This document shows, piece after piece, positions 7,941 through 14,275 of a DNA stretch of 15,288 nt; positions within the stretch are counted from its first letter, which is position 1, and each line of letters begins with the position of its first letter. The stretch is from positions 1 through 15,288 of the forward strand of contig JANXXZ010000001.1 of NCBI GenBank assembly GCA_025350385.1. Direction: 5' to 3'. The position numbers and the translations under genes were made by a program. The notes below the pieces were generated by a model. The model worked only from the letters and a program-made list of their open reading frames with translations, made no database searches and had not been told where the DNA came from. The DNA is from Bacteroidales bacterium. GTDB taxonomy: Bacteria > Bacteroidota > Bacteroidia > Bacteroidales > UBA4417.

Positions 7941-7951
7941 AATTTTTAAAC
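7941..7951 (-). repeat. Right terminal inverted repeat core of the IS
   Basis: AATTTTTAAAC is the exact inverse of 7045-7055 and lies just after the end of recognisable transposase homology. The outer bases (CGGGTCTG) match the left end only partly. Confidence 0.6.
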
Positions 7952-7963
7952 ATCGGGTCTGAA

Positions 7964-9040
7964 TTTTCAAAACTGCTTATCCACTTCGGTCAAGTATACA
8001 GAAATGAAAGACACCCTATACGGATATCAGTATACTGTTAGCTGGTAATTGTTTGAAGGCTTTCTTCAAAGTTGGGTCGGTCATCTATTAAAACACATAC
8101 TCACATAGGACACAATAGAAAAACACATAGAAAATGATAGTATTGGTGTAGATATCTCTCTTTTACTATTCTGAAATTCCATTAAACTCCTGTCTGCTTT
8201 CCTATGTGGTCTATTATTCGCTATTGTTTATTTTCAAAGGTGCTCATGAAATTGCTGCGCTAAGTTGTGCCCACGGTAGTTTACCTTTAAGCCATCCAGA
8301 CATTCTTGTCTTTTTAAAATGGAATCCTGACTTGTTTTAAGTGAATAAGCATTTTTTCAAAATCAGTAGAATTATACGAAATTATTGCTGGAATACAGAT
8401 CGAAAGATCAATGTACGGAGTCAGAAGACTATCGGAGTAACTGTTTTCGCCTTGTCTCCCCTCGCCCGGTCTCCTCTCATCAATAGGGGGAAGCTGCTTT
8501 CATGTGTAGAACTATGCTTTTTACAGACTCTGACTTCTGTTTTAGGATCAGTTCAATAAGCGTTCTTCAGCATCCTGATGATGCAATGCTGCGTCTAAAA
8601 ACCTGACAGATCGACTCTCACGCATCAGGTTGTATTATTCTGTTTCTCAAAAAATCCGGTAAAGAGCAGGAATATACACCTGTGTAGTTCGTTCCGTTAC
8701 ACAATTTTTATACTATCCGCTACAATCAAAGCATGAAATCCGCTATAGCAGGGCCGGATATCCTGGGTTATTTTTGTGACTGTTCATTCGTTGCATTTTC
8801 AATGCTTATTTTTTGTTCCGATTAACAGGAATACAGATGGTAAAACCGGTCAGATAACGGTTCCGGAACAAGATCTGAAATAAGCAAACCATTGAATATA
8901 AAGCAATTAAGCCTTGAGCATAAAATCAAATGGATCATTACTCCGGCTTATGAATCTAAAACCGCTTGGTATACTACACCTTCTGCCGGGAACGCAGCAA
9001 ATGTCAGAAACAGTGCAAGTTCCAGTATTACGCTTATTCA
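7964..9040. other. Gene-free stretch between IS remnant and exported-protein block
   Basis: Short open frames here (for example 8341-8559 and 8892-9137) lack recognisable domains, natural starts or coding-like composition, so I call no gene. What can be seen: several CACATA(G) copies at 8094-8130 with an inverted CCTATGTG at 8201-8208, a short stem AGACA-TTCT-TGTCT followed by T4AAAA near 8300-8317, a pyrimidine-rich run near 8453-8475, and a TATTTTTG promoter-like box at 8769-8776. No tRNA or rRNA is apparent. The DNA may be decayed sequence left by earlier insertions. Confidence 0.5.
8094..8208. repeat. CACATAG direct and inverted repeats
   Basis: CACATA at 8094-8099, CACATAGG at 8102-8109 and CACATAG at 8124-8130 are spaced closely. 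CCTATGTG at 8201-8208 is the exact inverse of 8102-8109. A palindromic AGATATCT lies between them. This looks like a low-complexity intergenic repeat or the relic of a small element. No function is visible. Confidence 0.4.
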
Positions 9041-9118
9041 CTTGTCCTACTCCTCAGCTCAACCCACTACACCAACTGAAGATATCCCTGGTTTTCCGGG
9101 GATATCTTTCTATTCAAG
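9041..9118 (+). promoter_or_regulatory. Paired structured upstream element, copy A
   Basis: CTTGTC (9041-9046) is followed after 37 nt by GAAGATAT (9078-9085), 16 bases, then ATATCTT (9102-9108). The inner bases CCC/GGG extend the stem and TTTT forms a loop, giving a strong hairpin. A second copy with identical spacing is at 12682-12759. The element ends about 110 nt before the exported protein at 9228. It could be a protein-binding dyad or an RNA element in a 5' leader. Confidence 0.55.
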
Positions 9119-9227
9119 TGTTAGCTTCCATGAATGAAAAGCGATTCATCCGGCAACGAATCTCCTTCACAAATACACGGATACCTGCCGGTACATCTTT
9201 TCAAGGTTAAATCAAAAATCATATAAA

Positions 9228-10145
9228 ATGAAAAGAACAATCCTGGCGCTCATTTTATCAGGTATTATTTGTTTACCTGTTTTAGTCCATTCGCAACAGG
9301 TGATTGTAAGCGATGACGCTTCCTACACCACTCCAGCCAGCGGCGCTATGCTGGATGTAAAATCAACAAACAAGGGTTTTATGCCCCCTAGGATTGCTCT
9401 TACATCACTCACAGATGTATCCACAATCTCTTCCCCGGCAACAGGTTTAATGGTTTACAACACGGGAACTTCAGCTCTTACTGATAAAGGTATTTACTTC
9501 TGGAACGGAACAATATGGGTAAAGGCGTTGAGCGGAGGAATCAATGGTACCAACTATATGGCTATTGCTGATGATGGTTCTGTAACATTGCATGGAACAG
9601 CTACTACCTTTAATGATATAGTGATCAATCCTTCTATCGCAAGAAATAATGGAACAAATGTCCCTTTATGGGGATTGTTTTCTACAAGTGATATCTATAC
9701 CTGGATGTTTGAAGATGCTAAACTTGAGGAAGTGACTTTTACCGTGCAGTTGCCTCATAATTATATGGAGGGAAGCAATCTGTACCCGCATATCCATTGG
9801 GCTCCAATGACTGACGCAGGTACAAGCAGGGTAAGATGGACAATGGATTATCAGTGGGTTAATCTTAATGGAGTTTTTACCGGCTCTACTACGTCGACAG
9901 TATCAAATTACCTTCTTTATAATGAATCATCACCAACTCAATCGTTGGCCAACAGGCAATGCACCTTAACTCCGTTGGGAACAATCTCAGGTACAGGTAA
10001 AACAATCAGTAGCCTGCTGGTATGCCGTGTTTACCGCGATGGTGCCGGAGCAAATGATAACCTGGGCGATAAAGCGGCATTGTTATCAATTGACTTTCAT
10101 TATGAGATTGATAGTTTTGGCAGTCATACTGAATTTATCAAATAA
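9228..10145 (+). CDS. Exported protein with phage-structural-like C-terminal domain
   Basis: The 305-residue product opens with a signal peptide (hydrophobic core about 4-20, likely cut after HSQ at 23). Residues about 30-100 form a short head domain often seen on Bacteroidota secreted proteins: MLDVKST, a KGFMPPR turn, SPATGLMVYNT and FWNGTIWV. The rest (about 110-305) contains FNDIVI, EEVTFTVQLPH, a HIHW at 188-191, ISGTGKTISSLLVC and a closing DFHYEIDSFGS. I recognise this pattern from phage-encoded virion-associated or tail proteins and some Bacteroidota exported proteins, but I know no assigned activity. No T9SS C-terminal domain is present. It is followed after 18 nt by the T9SS cargo gene, so the two are likely co-transcribed. 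The structured element at 9041-9118 lies upstream. Confidence 0.8.
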   Translation: MKRTILALILSGIICLPVLVHSQQVIVSDDASYTTPASGAMLDVKSTNKGFMPPRIALTSLTDVSTISSPATGLMVYNTGTSALTDKGIYFWNGTIWVKALSGGINGTNYMAIADDGSVTLHGTATTFNDIVINPSIARNNGTNVPLWGLFSTSDIYTWMFEDAKLEEVTFTVQLPHNYMEGSNLYPHIHWAPMTDAGTSRVRWTMDYQWVNLNGVFTGSTTSTVSNYLLYNESSPTQSLANRQCTLTPLGTISGTGKTISSLLVCRVYRDGAGANDNLGDKAALLSIDFHYEIDSFGSHTEFIK

Positions 10146-10163
10146 TCATTCCAGAGAAAATCT

Positions 10164-11765
10164 ATGAAAAATCCGATACTCTTTGCATGCATCGTGGCAT
10201 TGATACCTTTCCTGGATGCGATTGCCCAGGGAATAATAATTCAACCAACAGCATATGTCACTCTGCAAAATGCAGCTCACATCAGAACAACAGGAACTGC
10301 CGGTCTAATTATTAAATCAACCTCATCAGGTACCGGTTCTCTGGTTGATTACAACACGAGCAGTGGAATTACTATAAATGGAACTACATCCGTTGAACGT
10401 TACATTGCCAATGACTTTAAATGGCATTTCCTTTCATCACCCGTAAGCAGCCAGGCCATATGGCCCCAGTTTGTACCCACACCTTCCGGTTCGCCGCCCG
10501 GCTGGGGTGTGGTAACCTATAACTGGGATTTCTATTACTGGAATCCGAATGCCAATATTACCAATGAACTGTACTGGGTTAACCTGAGGAAAAATGATGC
10601 GGGGGAATATAATGAGCGGACAGTTGAAGCGGTTGGCAGCGTGGCCGGTTTCGGTGCTTCTACACCACCTGCACTTGAAGCAGGCAGGGGATATCTCACG
10701 GCTTACAATGCCGGATGGTATCCTTCAGCAAGCTCGCCCGAAACCCATCTTTTTACCGGTACATTGAATGTGGGAAGTGTTACAAAAGCTATAACAAAAG
10801 GAGCCAATCCATACAACCTTGTTGGGAATCCTTATCCTTCGGCCATCGACTGGAAAGCTGCAACCGGCTGGTCCCGTTCAAATCTTACTGTTTCCGGATC
10901 AGGATATGATTACTGGATCTGGAATGACGCCACAGCGAACTATGGGACATTTAATTCGGGAGGAACTTCCGGCACTAACGGAGTCAGCCAATATATAGCT
11001 TCCGGCCAGGCCTTTTTTGTCGAGGCTAGTACGTCAGGTAACCTGGTGATTGCCAATGCTGTGAGGACACAAAGCACACAGGTCTGGCTAAAAAATGAGG
11101 ATTCGGAAACAAACCTCGTCCGTCTTAAAATTACCTGTGATGCAAATACCTACAGCGATGAAATGATTGTTGATTTTAACCCGGCATATACAGGTGGAGG
11201 CAGCGCCAAGTTCTGGAGTTTCTATACCCAAAGCCCTGAAATATACTCGGTAAAAAACGGGAATAATTATTCCATCGACCGCTACAGCGCGATTACTGAA
11301 GGCCAGGTTGTAGCCATATCGGCAAAAACCGGCGTTGACGCAACCTACACTATCAATGCTGCCAATATCAGGGATTTCACGCTAAGCGACAAGGTATGGC
11401 TCGAAGACCTGAAAACCGGCGATAAAATAAACATGAAACAATCCTCATCCTATTCCTTTACCGGCGCTCCGGGAGATGACCCGAACCGGTTCAAGATGAT
11501 TTTTGGTTCACCCGACGGACTTGAAGAACAGGGGAGTAATGATTTCACTATTTATACCAACGGCAACAGCATTTGTATCCGAGATGACAAAAGCAACGAG
11601 CCCTATACCATCACCGTAATCAATATGCTTGGCCAGGTCATAACGCATAGAATGCTTTCCGGTAACAACATGAACCGGGTGGAAATGAATCCGGTCTCCG
11701 GGGTATACGTGGTAACGGTGGTTTCGAAAGGATATGCCGCCAGTAAGAAGGTGGTGCTCAGGTGA
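10164..11765 (+). CDS. T9SS type A sorting-domain secreted protein
   Basis: This 533-residue protein has a signal peptide (hydrophobic core about 4-20, likely cut after AIAQ at 22). The middle is serine-, threonine- and asparagine-rich beta-type sequence with KWHFLSSPV and NLVGNPYPSAIDW segments that recur in Bacteroidota surface proteins. No catalytic motif is recognisable. The last 73 residues (461-533) match the Por_Secre_tail type A domain: FTIYTNG, TITVINMLGQVI, SGVYVVTVVSKG and a final SKKVVLR. That domain directs export by the type IX system and attachment to the cell surface or release. The organism should therefore carry T9SS genes elsewhere. It follows the exported gene at 9228 by 18 nt. 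Likely role is a surface adhesin or structural protein, but this is inference. Confidence 0.88.
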   Translation: MKNPILFACIVALIPFLDAIAQGIIIQPTAYVTLQNAAHIRTTGTAGLIIKSTSSGTGSLVDYNTSSGITINGTTSVERYIANDFKWHFLSSPVSSQAIWPQFVPTPSGSPPGWGVVTYNWDFYYWNPNANITNELYWVNLRKNDAGEYNERTVEAVGSVAGFGASTPPALEAGRGYLTAYNAGWYPSASSPETHLFTGTLNVGSVTKAITKGANPYNLVGNPYPSAIDWKAATGWSRSNLTVSGSGYDYWIWNDATANYGTFNSGGTSGTNGVSQYIASGQAFFVEASTSGNLVIANAVRTQSTQVWLKNEDSETNLVRLKITCDANTYSDEMIVDFNPAYTGGGSAKFWSFYTQSPEIYSVKNGNNYSIDRYSAITEGQVVAISAKTGVDATYTINAANIRDFTLSDKVWLEDLKTGDKINMKQSSSYSFTGAPGDDPNRFKMIFGSPDGLEEQGSNDFTIYTNGNSICIRDDKSNEPYTITVINMLGQVITHRMLSGNNMNRVEMNPVSGVYVVTVVSKGYAASKKVVLR

Positions 11766-11920
11766 GGGAGGAATCAGCACCATTAATAGAAGTTTTCTTA
11801 GGGCCATTTCATTAAAACAGTTCGCATTTCAGGACTTACAAGGCTTTGATTAACCATTTAGCATTAACAATCTTACAAGCTTTAAATGAAGTATAAAAAC
11901 AGCTGCTTTTTCAACTCTGC

Positions 11921-12241
11921 ATGCAAAAATCTACCAGGATACTCATGTTAACGGCAATGTTAACCTGGATACTCACCTGTACTTTAAATGAAGGAGTTTC
12001 AGGCCAGGGAGCAGGCCCGCCACCACCTCCGCCTTCGAATGCCGGCAGTACGCTGCATAACGGAACCGGTAATAAAGGTGAAACCGGCGCTCCGATTGGC
12101 GGAGGTGTTGAGATTCTGATTGCATTGGGAGCCTTATATACAGTAAAAAAAATGGTTTCGATGAAAATGAAGGAGGTGCTTGAGAAAGATCCAGTCGGAG
12201 GCATTAAAAAGCATAGCCAAAAGATATACGACAAAAATTGA
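11921..12241 (+). CDS. Small exported proline-rich protein with PID-CTERM-like membrane segment
   Basis: The 106-residue product has a signal peptide (hydrophobic core about 7-21, likely cut near SGQ at 27-29), then a run of six prolines (33-38) and a glycine-rich linker. Next comes a motif G-A-P58-I-G-G-G (56-62), a hydrophobic stretch EILIALGALYTV (64-75) and a basic KK at 76-77. The last 30 residues are charged. The order P-I-x-G-G, hydrophobic helix, then lysines resembles the PID-CTERM sorting signal annotated in Bacteroidota, with glycine in place of the aspartate. That would anchor it in the inner membrane or mark it for a sorting enzyme. The protein at 12840 shares the plan. No Shine-Dalgarno sequence is seen. 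It starts 155 nt after the T9SS cargo gene. Confidence 0.75.
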   Translation: MQKSTRILMLTAMLTWILTCTLNEGVSGQGAGPPPPPPSNAGSTLHNGTGNKGETGAPIGGGVEILIALGALYTVKKMVSMKMKEVLEKDPVGGIKKHSQKIYDKN

Positions 12242-12256
12242 TGGCCGGGGCATTAT

Positions 12257-12299
12257 AACAGGCACCTGCGTTTTGTAGTTAGGGCGCATAGTGCCTGTT
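12257..12299 (+). other. Long imperfect hairpin after the proline-rich gene
   Basis: AACAGGCAC (12257-12265) is the exact inverse of GTGCCTGTT (12291-12299). Inside, TGCG (12267-12270) pairs with CGCA (12285-12288) around a 14-nt loop. It begins 15 nt after the stop codon. No T-run follows, so it is not a classical intrinsic terminator. It may stabilise the 3' end or be a repetitive palindrome. Confidence 0.5.
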
Positions 12300-12320
12300 G
12301 CCTTGAGCCTCAGGGAAAAA

Positions 12321-12376
12321 GGATGGTTGGAAGGTTGGAGGGTTAAAAGGCAGGAAGGGTTGGAAGGCAGGGTGGT
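12321..12376 (+). repeat. G-tract-rich GGTTGGAA-type repeat
   Basis: Thirteen runs of two or three G occur within 55 nt, spaced by one to six bases, built from variants of GGTTGGAA and AAGGCAGG. The plus strand could form two-layer G-quadruplexes. It lies in the 600-nt non-coding gap between the two small exported proteins. Confidence 0.5.
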
Positions 12377-12681
12377 TCCGTGTTCCGGGATTTGGAAAAG
12401 ATCTGTCAGGAGAATGTCTGATTTATGATCATTGTCAATTTCTGTAGCCGGCCGATTGTATCCTGAATGATTTTATTCCGCCAGGTTCATATTCAACTTG
12501 ACAGAAAATTATTCTTATGTATGTTTCATCTAGAAACCTGTAACGATTTTACTACAACATTAATCAGTCTTTCTCTACTACTGAAACCTGATTTCAGCTA
12601 TAGACATAACGGCCATTTGCTGCTATTTTTGTACCTGTCCGGTAACAGCATAATCGTTGGTTCGATTCTTACCCGTGTTTA

Positions 12682-12759
12682 CTTGTCAACTCCTCAACTT
12701 GGATTTACTACTTCAACGGAAGATATTTCCTCTCATACGGGAATATCTTCCCCTTCACG
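12682..12759 (+). promoter_or_regulatory. Paired structured upstream element, copy B
   Basis: CTTGTC (12682-12687), then after 37 nt GAAGATAT (12719-12726), 16 bases, and ATATCTTC (12743-12750). The spacing equals that of the copy at 9041-9118, and about 60 percent of positions match without gaps. In the inner stem a C-G pair of copy A is a T-A pair here, and a C-G pair is a T-G pair, so pairing is kept while bases change. The hairpin ends about 90 nt before the small exported protein at 12840. Confidence 0.55.
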
Positions 12760-12794
12760 GGTTTCGGAATGGGAATACCACTTCAAATTCCTTA

Positions 12795-12807
12795 ATATCG
12801 GCGATAT
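12795..12807. promoter_or_regulatory. 13-bp palindrome upstream of the 12840 gene
   Basis: ATATCGGCGATAT has perfect 6-bp arms around one central base and ends 33 nt before the ATG. Its position suits an operator, but a match of this size may occur by chance. Confidence 0.3.
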
Positions 12808-12839
12808 CTAACTAAGATCTACTTAACCGTTTGATTATT

Positions 12840-13295
12840 ATGAAAACGAACAATCTTGTAGGCTTTTCAAGGATTTTTAAAGCCTCCTATCGTCCGATAA
12901 TAACCCCTGTATTAATCATGTTGTTGATTTCAGGCAATCTGTCAGCACAGGCATCCCAATACTCGCTGGTTTCTCCAGCCGGTTATGAGGGTGACGGTCT
13001 GCCAGTGGGGGAAGGTCTCTGGATAATCATAACTGTCATCTTCAGTGTTGCACTTAATATCTACCTGAGAAAAAGGGAGAATAAACCTGAGAAGGTTGCA
13101 GTAAAAGAACTCAAGATGATGTTAGTGCAAAAAAGATTTGGTCTCCGACAGGAAATTTTTGCAGGAATGACGCCTAGCATTTCTAAAAGCAGGATTGTTA
13201 AGACTCTGAGGAGGCGCAAAAAACGGGTACGGATTTTTCACCCTCTAGATACACTCAATTTAGTGGGAAAACATGAGCAAGTTATACCAGGCTGA
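12840..13295 (+). CDS. Small exported membrane protein with basic tail (PVGEG motif)
   Basis: The ATG at 12840 gives 151 residues. An in-frame TTG at 12831 is less likely. A late hydrophobic core (about 19-32) followed by SAQ at 35-37 reads as a signal peptide with a long n-region. A short loop leads to D52-G-L-P-V-G-E-G-L60, a membrane helix WIIITVIFSVALNIYL (61-76), and then RKR. The remaining 75 residues are strongly basic, including RRRKKR at 124-129, and should lie in the cytosol. The order short loop, P-(I/V)-G-x-G, helix, basic stop is the same as in the 11921-12241 product, though that one has only a short tail. I know no family for it. Copy B of the structured element and a palindrome lie upstream. 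Confidence 0.65.
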   Translation: MKTNNLVGFSRIFKASYRPIITPVLIMLLISGNLSAQASQYSLVSPAGYEGDGLPVGEGLWIIITVIFSVALNIYLRKRENKPEKVAVKELKMMLVQKRFGLRQEIFAGMTPSISKSRIVKTLRRRKKRVRIFHPLDTLNLVGKHEQVIPG

Positions 13296-13632
13296 AAACA
13301 AATTGATAATTAAGGGTTATTAATAGTATGCTAACTGATGATTCAATTTTCAATCCTCTTACTACCTGATCACTTGCTATTGTTCCCCGGGTTTTCTGAT
13401 TTGTCTGATCAGTAGAAAACCAAAGATATACTAAGGTCACCGGGGACTGAGCGAAAGACAAACAGAAAGTCTGAAAATCATTTCAGGAACAACAGGAAGG
13501 ACGATTATTATTACCACATAAAAAACCAGAAACATAAAAATAAACTCAGAGTTTCTCACTGTCTCAGTGGTTTAATCCCCGATAAAAGAAACCTGTTACG
13601 AAATGCTTCCAGCTTTCCAGATGTTACGGCAT
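13296..13632. other. Convergent spacer without genes
   Basis: This 337-nt stretch separates a plus-strand gene from the minus-strand tlpA-like gene. It shows nested pairing at 13385-13445 and a small hairpin CTGAAA-ATCA-TTTCAG (13471-13486). Neither has a T-run, so I cannot name a terminator for either gene. I see no open frame worth calling. Confidence 0.6.
13385..13445. other. Nested stem structure in the convergent spacer
   Basis: CCCCGG (13385-13390) is the inverse of CCGGGG (13440-13445). Inside it GGTTTTCT (13390-13397) is the exact inverse of AGAAAACC (13414-13421), with a 16-nt loop. It could act as a bidirectional transcript barrier or 3'-end stabiliser. No T-run is adjacent on either strand. 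Confidence 0.4.
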
Positions 13633-14163
13633 TTATTTAGGGAGAGGTTCGCCCGCATTCAACTTCTTAACCAGGCGGATGAGTTCCAGTTCGGAACCCT
13701 CACTGAAACTGGTGTGCTGCCATACGATCTCACCCTTGCCATTAACAATGAAGGTATGCGGAACCGCATTCACATTCATGGCACGTTTGAAGTCGCTGTT
13801 CTGGTCAAGTATAATTTCATACTCCCAGTTCTTGCCGTTAGCAAGGGTTTTCACCTGTGCAGATGAACGGGAATCGTCGATGGACACGGCAATAAGTTTT
13901 ACACCGGTTTCGGTCTGCCAATCCTGGTATACTTCCCTAATTGTGGTGAGTTCCTTCACACAGGGTTTGCACCAGGTAGCCCAGAAACTGATGATAAAAG
14001 GCTTACCGTTATTGGATAATTCAGCGGTATTGATTTTTTTGCCATTCATATCCGTTACGTTCACCGAAGGAAGTTTAAAAAGCACTTTATCGGTTTTGGT
14101 TTCCTGTGCCATGAGCGAGGTTCCAAGAAGGAGAATGAGCGATGCGACGAACAGTTTTTTCAT
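13633..14163 (-). CDS. TlpA/ResA-like thiol-disulfide oxidoreductase
   Basis: The 176-residue protein has a signal peptide (hydrophobic core about 4-17, likely cut after MAQ at 20), so it acts in the periplasm. The thioredoxin fold is clear. FIISFWATWCKPC places the redox pair at C65 and C68, and V134-P135 is the cis-proline that faces the active site. Members of this family reduce or rearrange disulfides in envelope proteins, for example during cytochrome c maturation. The strand order and the insert before the cis-proline suit AhpC/TSA- or TlpA-type proteins. The client is unknown. A plus-strand frame at the same place is a shadow. The gene follows manA on the minus strand across 112 nt that contain a heptamer array, so it may have its own promoter, but none is clear. 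Confidence 0.92.
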   Translation of the reverse strand: MKKLFVASLILLLGTSLMAQETKTDKVLFKLPSVNVTDMNGKKINTAELSNNGKPFIISFWATWCKPCVKELTTIREVYQDWQTETGVKLIAVSIDDSRSSAQVKTLANGKNWEYEIILDQNSDFKRAMNVNAVPHTFIVNGKGEIVWQHTSFSEGSELELIRLVKKLNAGEPLPK

Positions 14164-14238
14164 TATGTTGTTGAGATTATTGGGTTAGCATTAAAGTGGA
14201 TAATTTCAGCATTGCACGAATCTTACCCTTGATAACTT

Positions 14239-14273
14239 TTGCCTGTTGCCGGTTGCTTGTTGCCTGTTGCCTG
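14239..14273. repeat. Five tandem copies of heptamer TTGCCTG
   Basis: Units at 14239, 14246, 14253, 14260 and 14267 read TTGCCTG, TTGCCGG, TTGCTTG, TTGCCTG and TTGCCTG. The array ends 2 nt from the manA stop codon. A related TGCCTGTTGCCT occurs at 12292-12303. Short arrays like this can change copy number by slippage. Confidence 0.75.
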
Positions 14274-14275
14274 AT

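Larger units (their letters stand above)
7039..7963 (+). mobile_element. Degenerate IS5-family insertion sequence
   Basis: A transposase remnant is bracketed by an imperfect terminal inverted repeat. GTTTAAAAATT at 7045-7055 is the exact inverse of AATTTTTAAAC at 7941-7951. Flanking AGTCT (left) and GGGTCT (right) suggest the ends lie a few bases further out, so the stated boundaries are approximate. The total length of about 925 bp suits an IS5-family (IS1031/IS427-like) element. I cannot identify a target-site duplication. The transposase is broken in four places, so the copy is immobile unless helped in trans. It lies downstream of lspA and marks the edge between the housekeeping cluster and the accessory block. 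Confidence 0.75.

Noticed and set aside
8341..8559. 72-codon frame starting with GTG
   Set aside because: No family resemblance, low-complexity DNA and no promoter or partner gene.
8391..8838. GGAATACAGAT repeated near 8391 and 8828
   Set aside because: An 11-bp exact match without further similarity is within chance for AT-rich DNA.
8892..9210. Overlapping open frames of 81 and 98 codons before the 9228 gene
   Set aside because: Two overlapping frames with no recognisable features. They cover structured element A and are better explained as non-coding.
11911..12234. Minus-strand frame with a glycine run and membrane-like residues
   Set aside because: Antisense of the proline-rich exported protein. 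The plus strand has the signal peptide and helix.
12467..12811. 114-codon open frame on the plus strand covering structured element B
   Set aside because: No domain, no credible start context and unnatural composition. Its similarity to the frame at 8892-9137 follows from the DNA-level repeat.
13679..14188. 169-codon plus-strand frame
   Set aside because: Antisense of the TlpA-like gene, which has WCKPC and the cis-proline.
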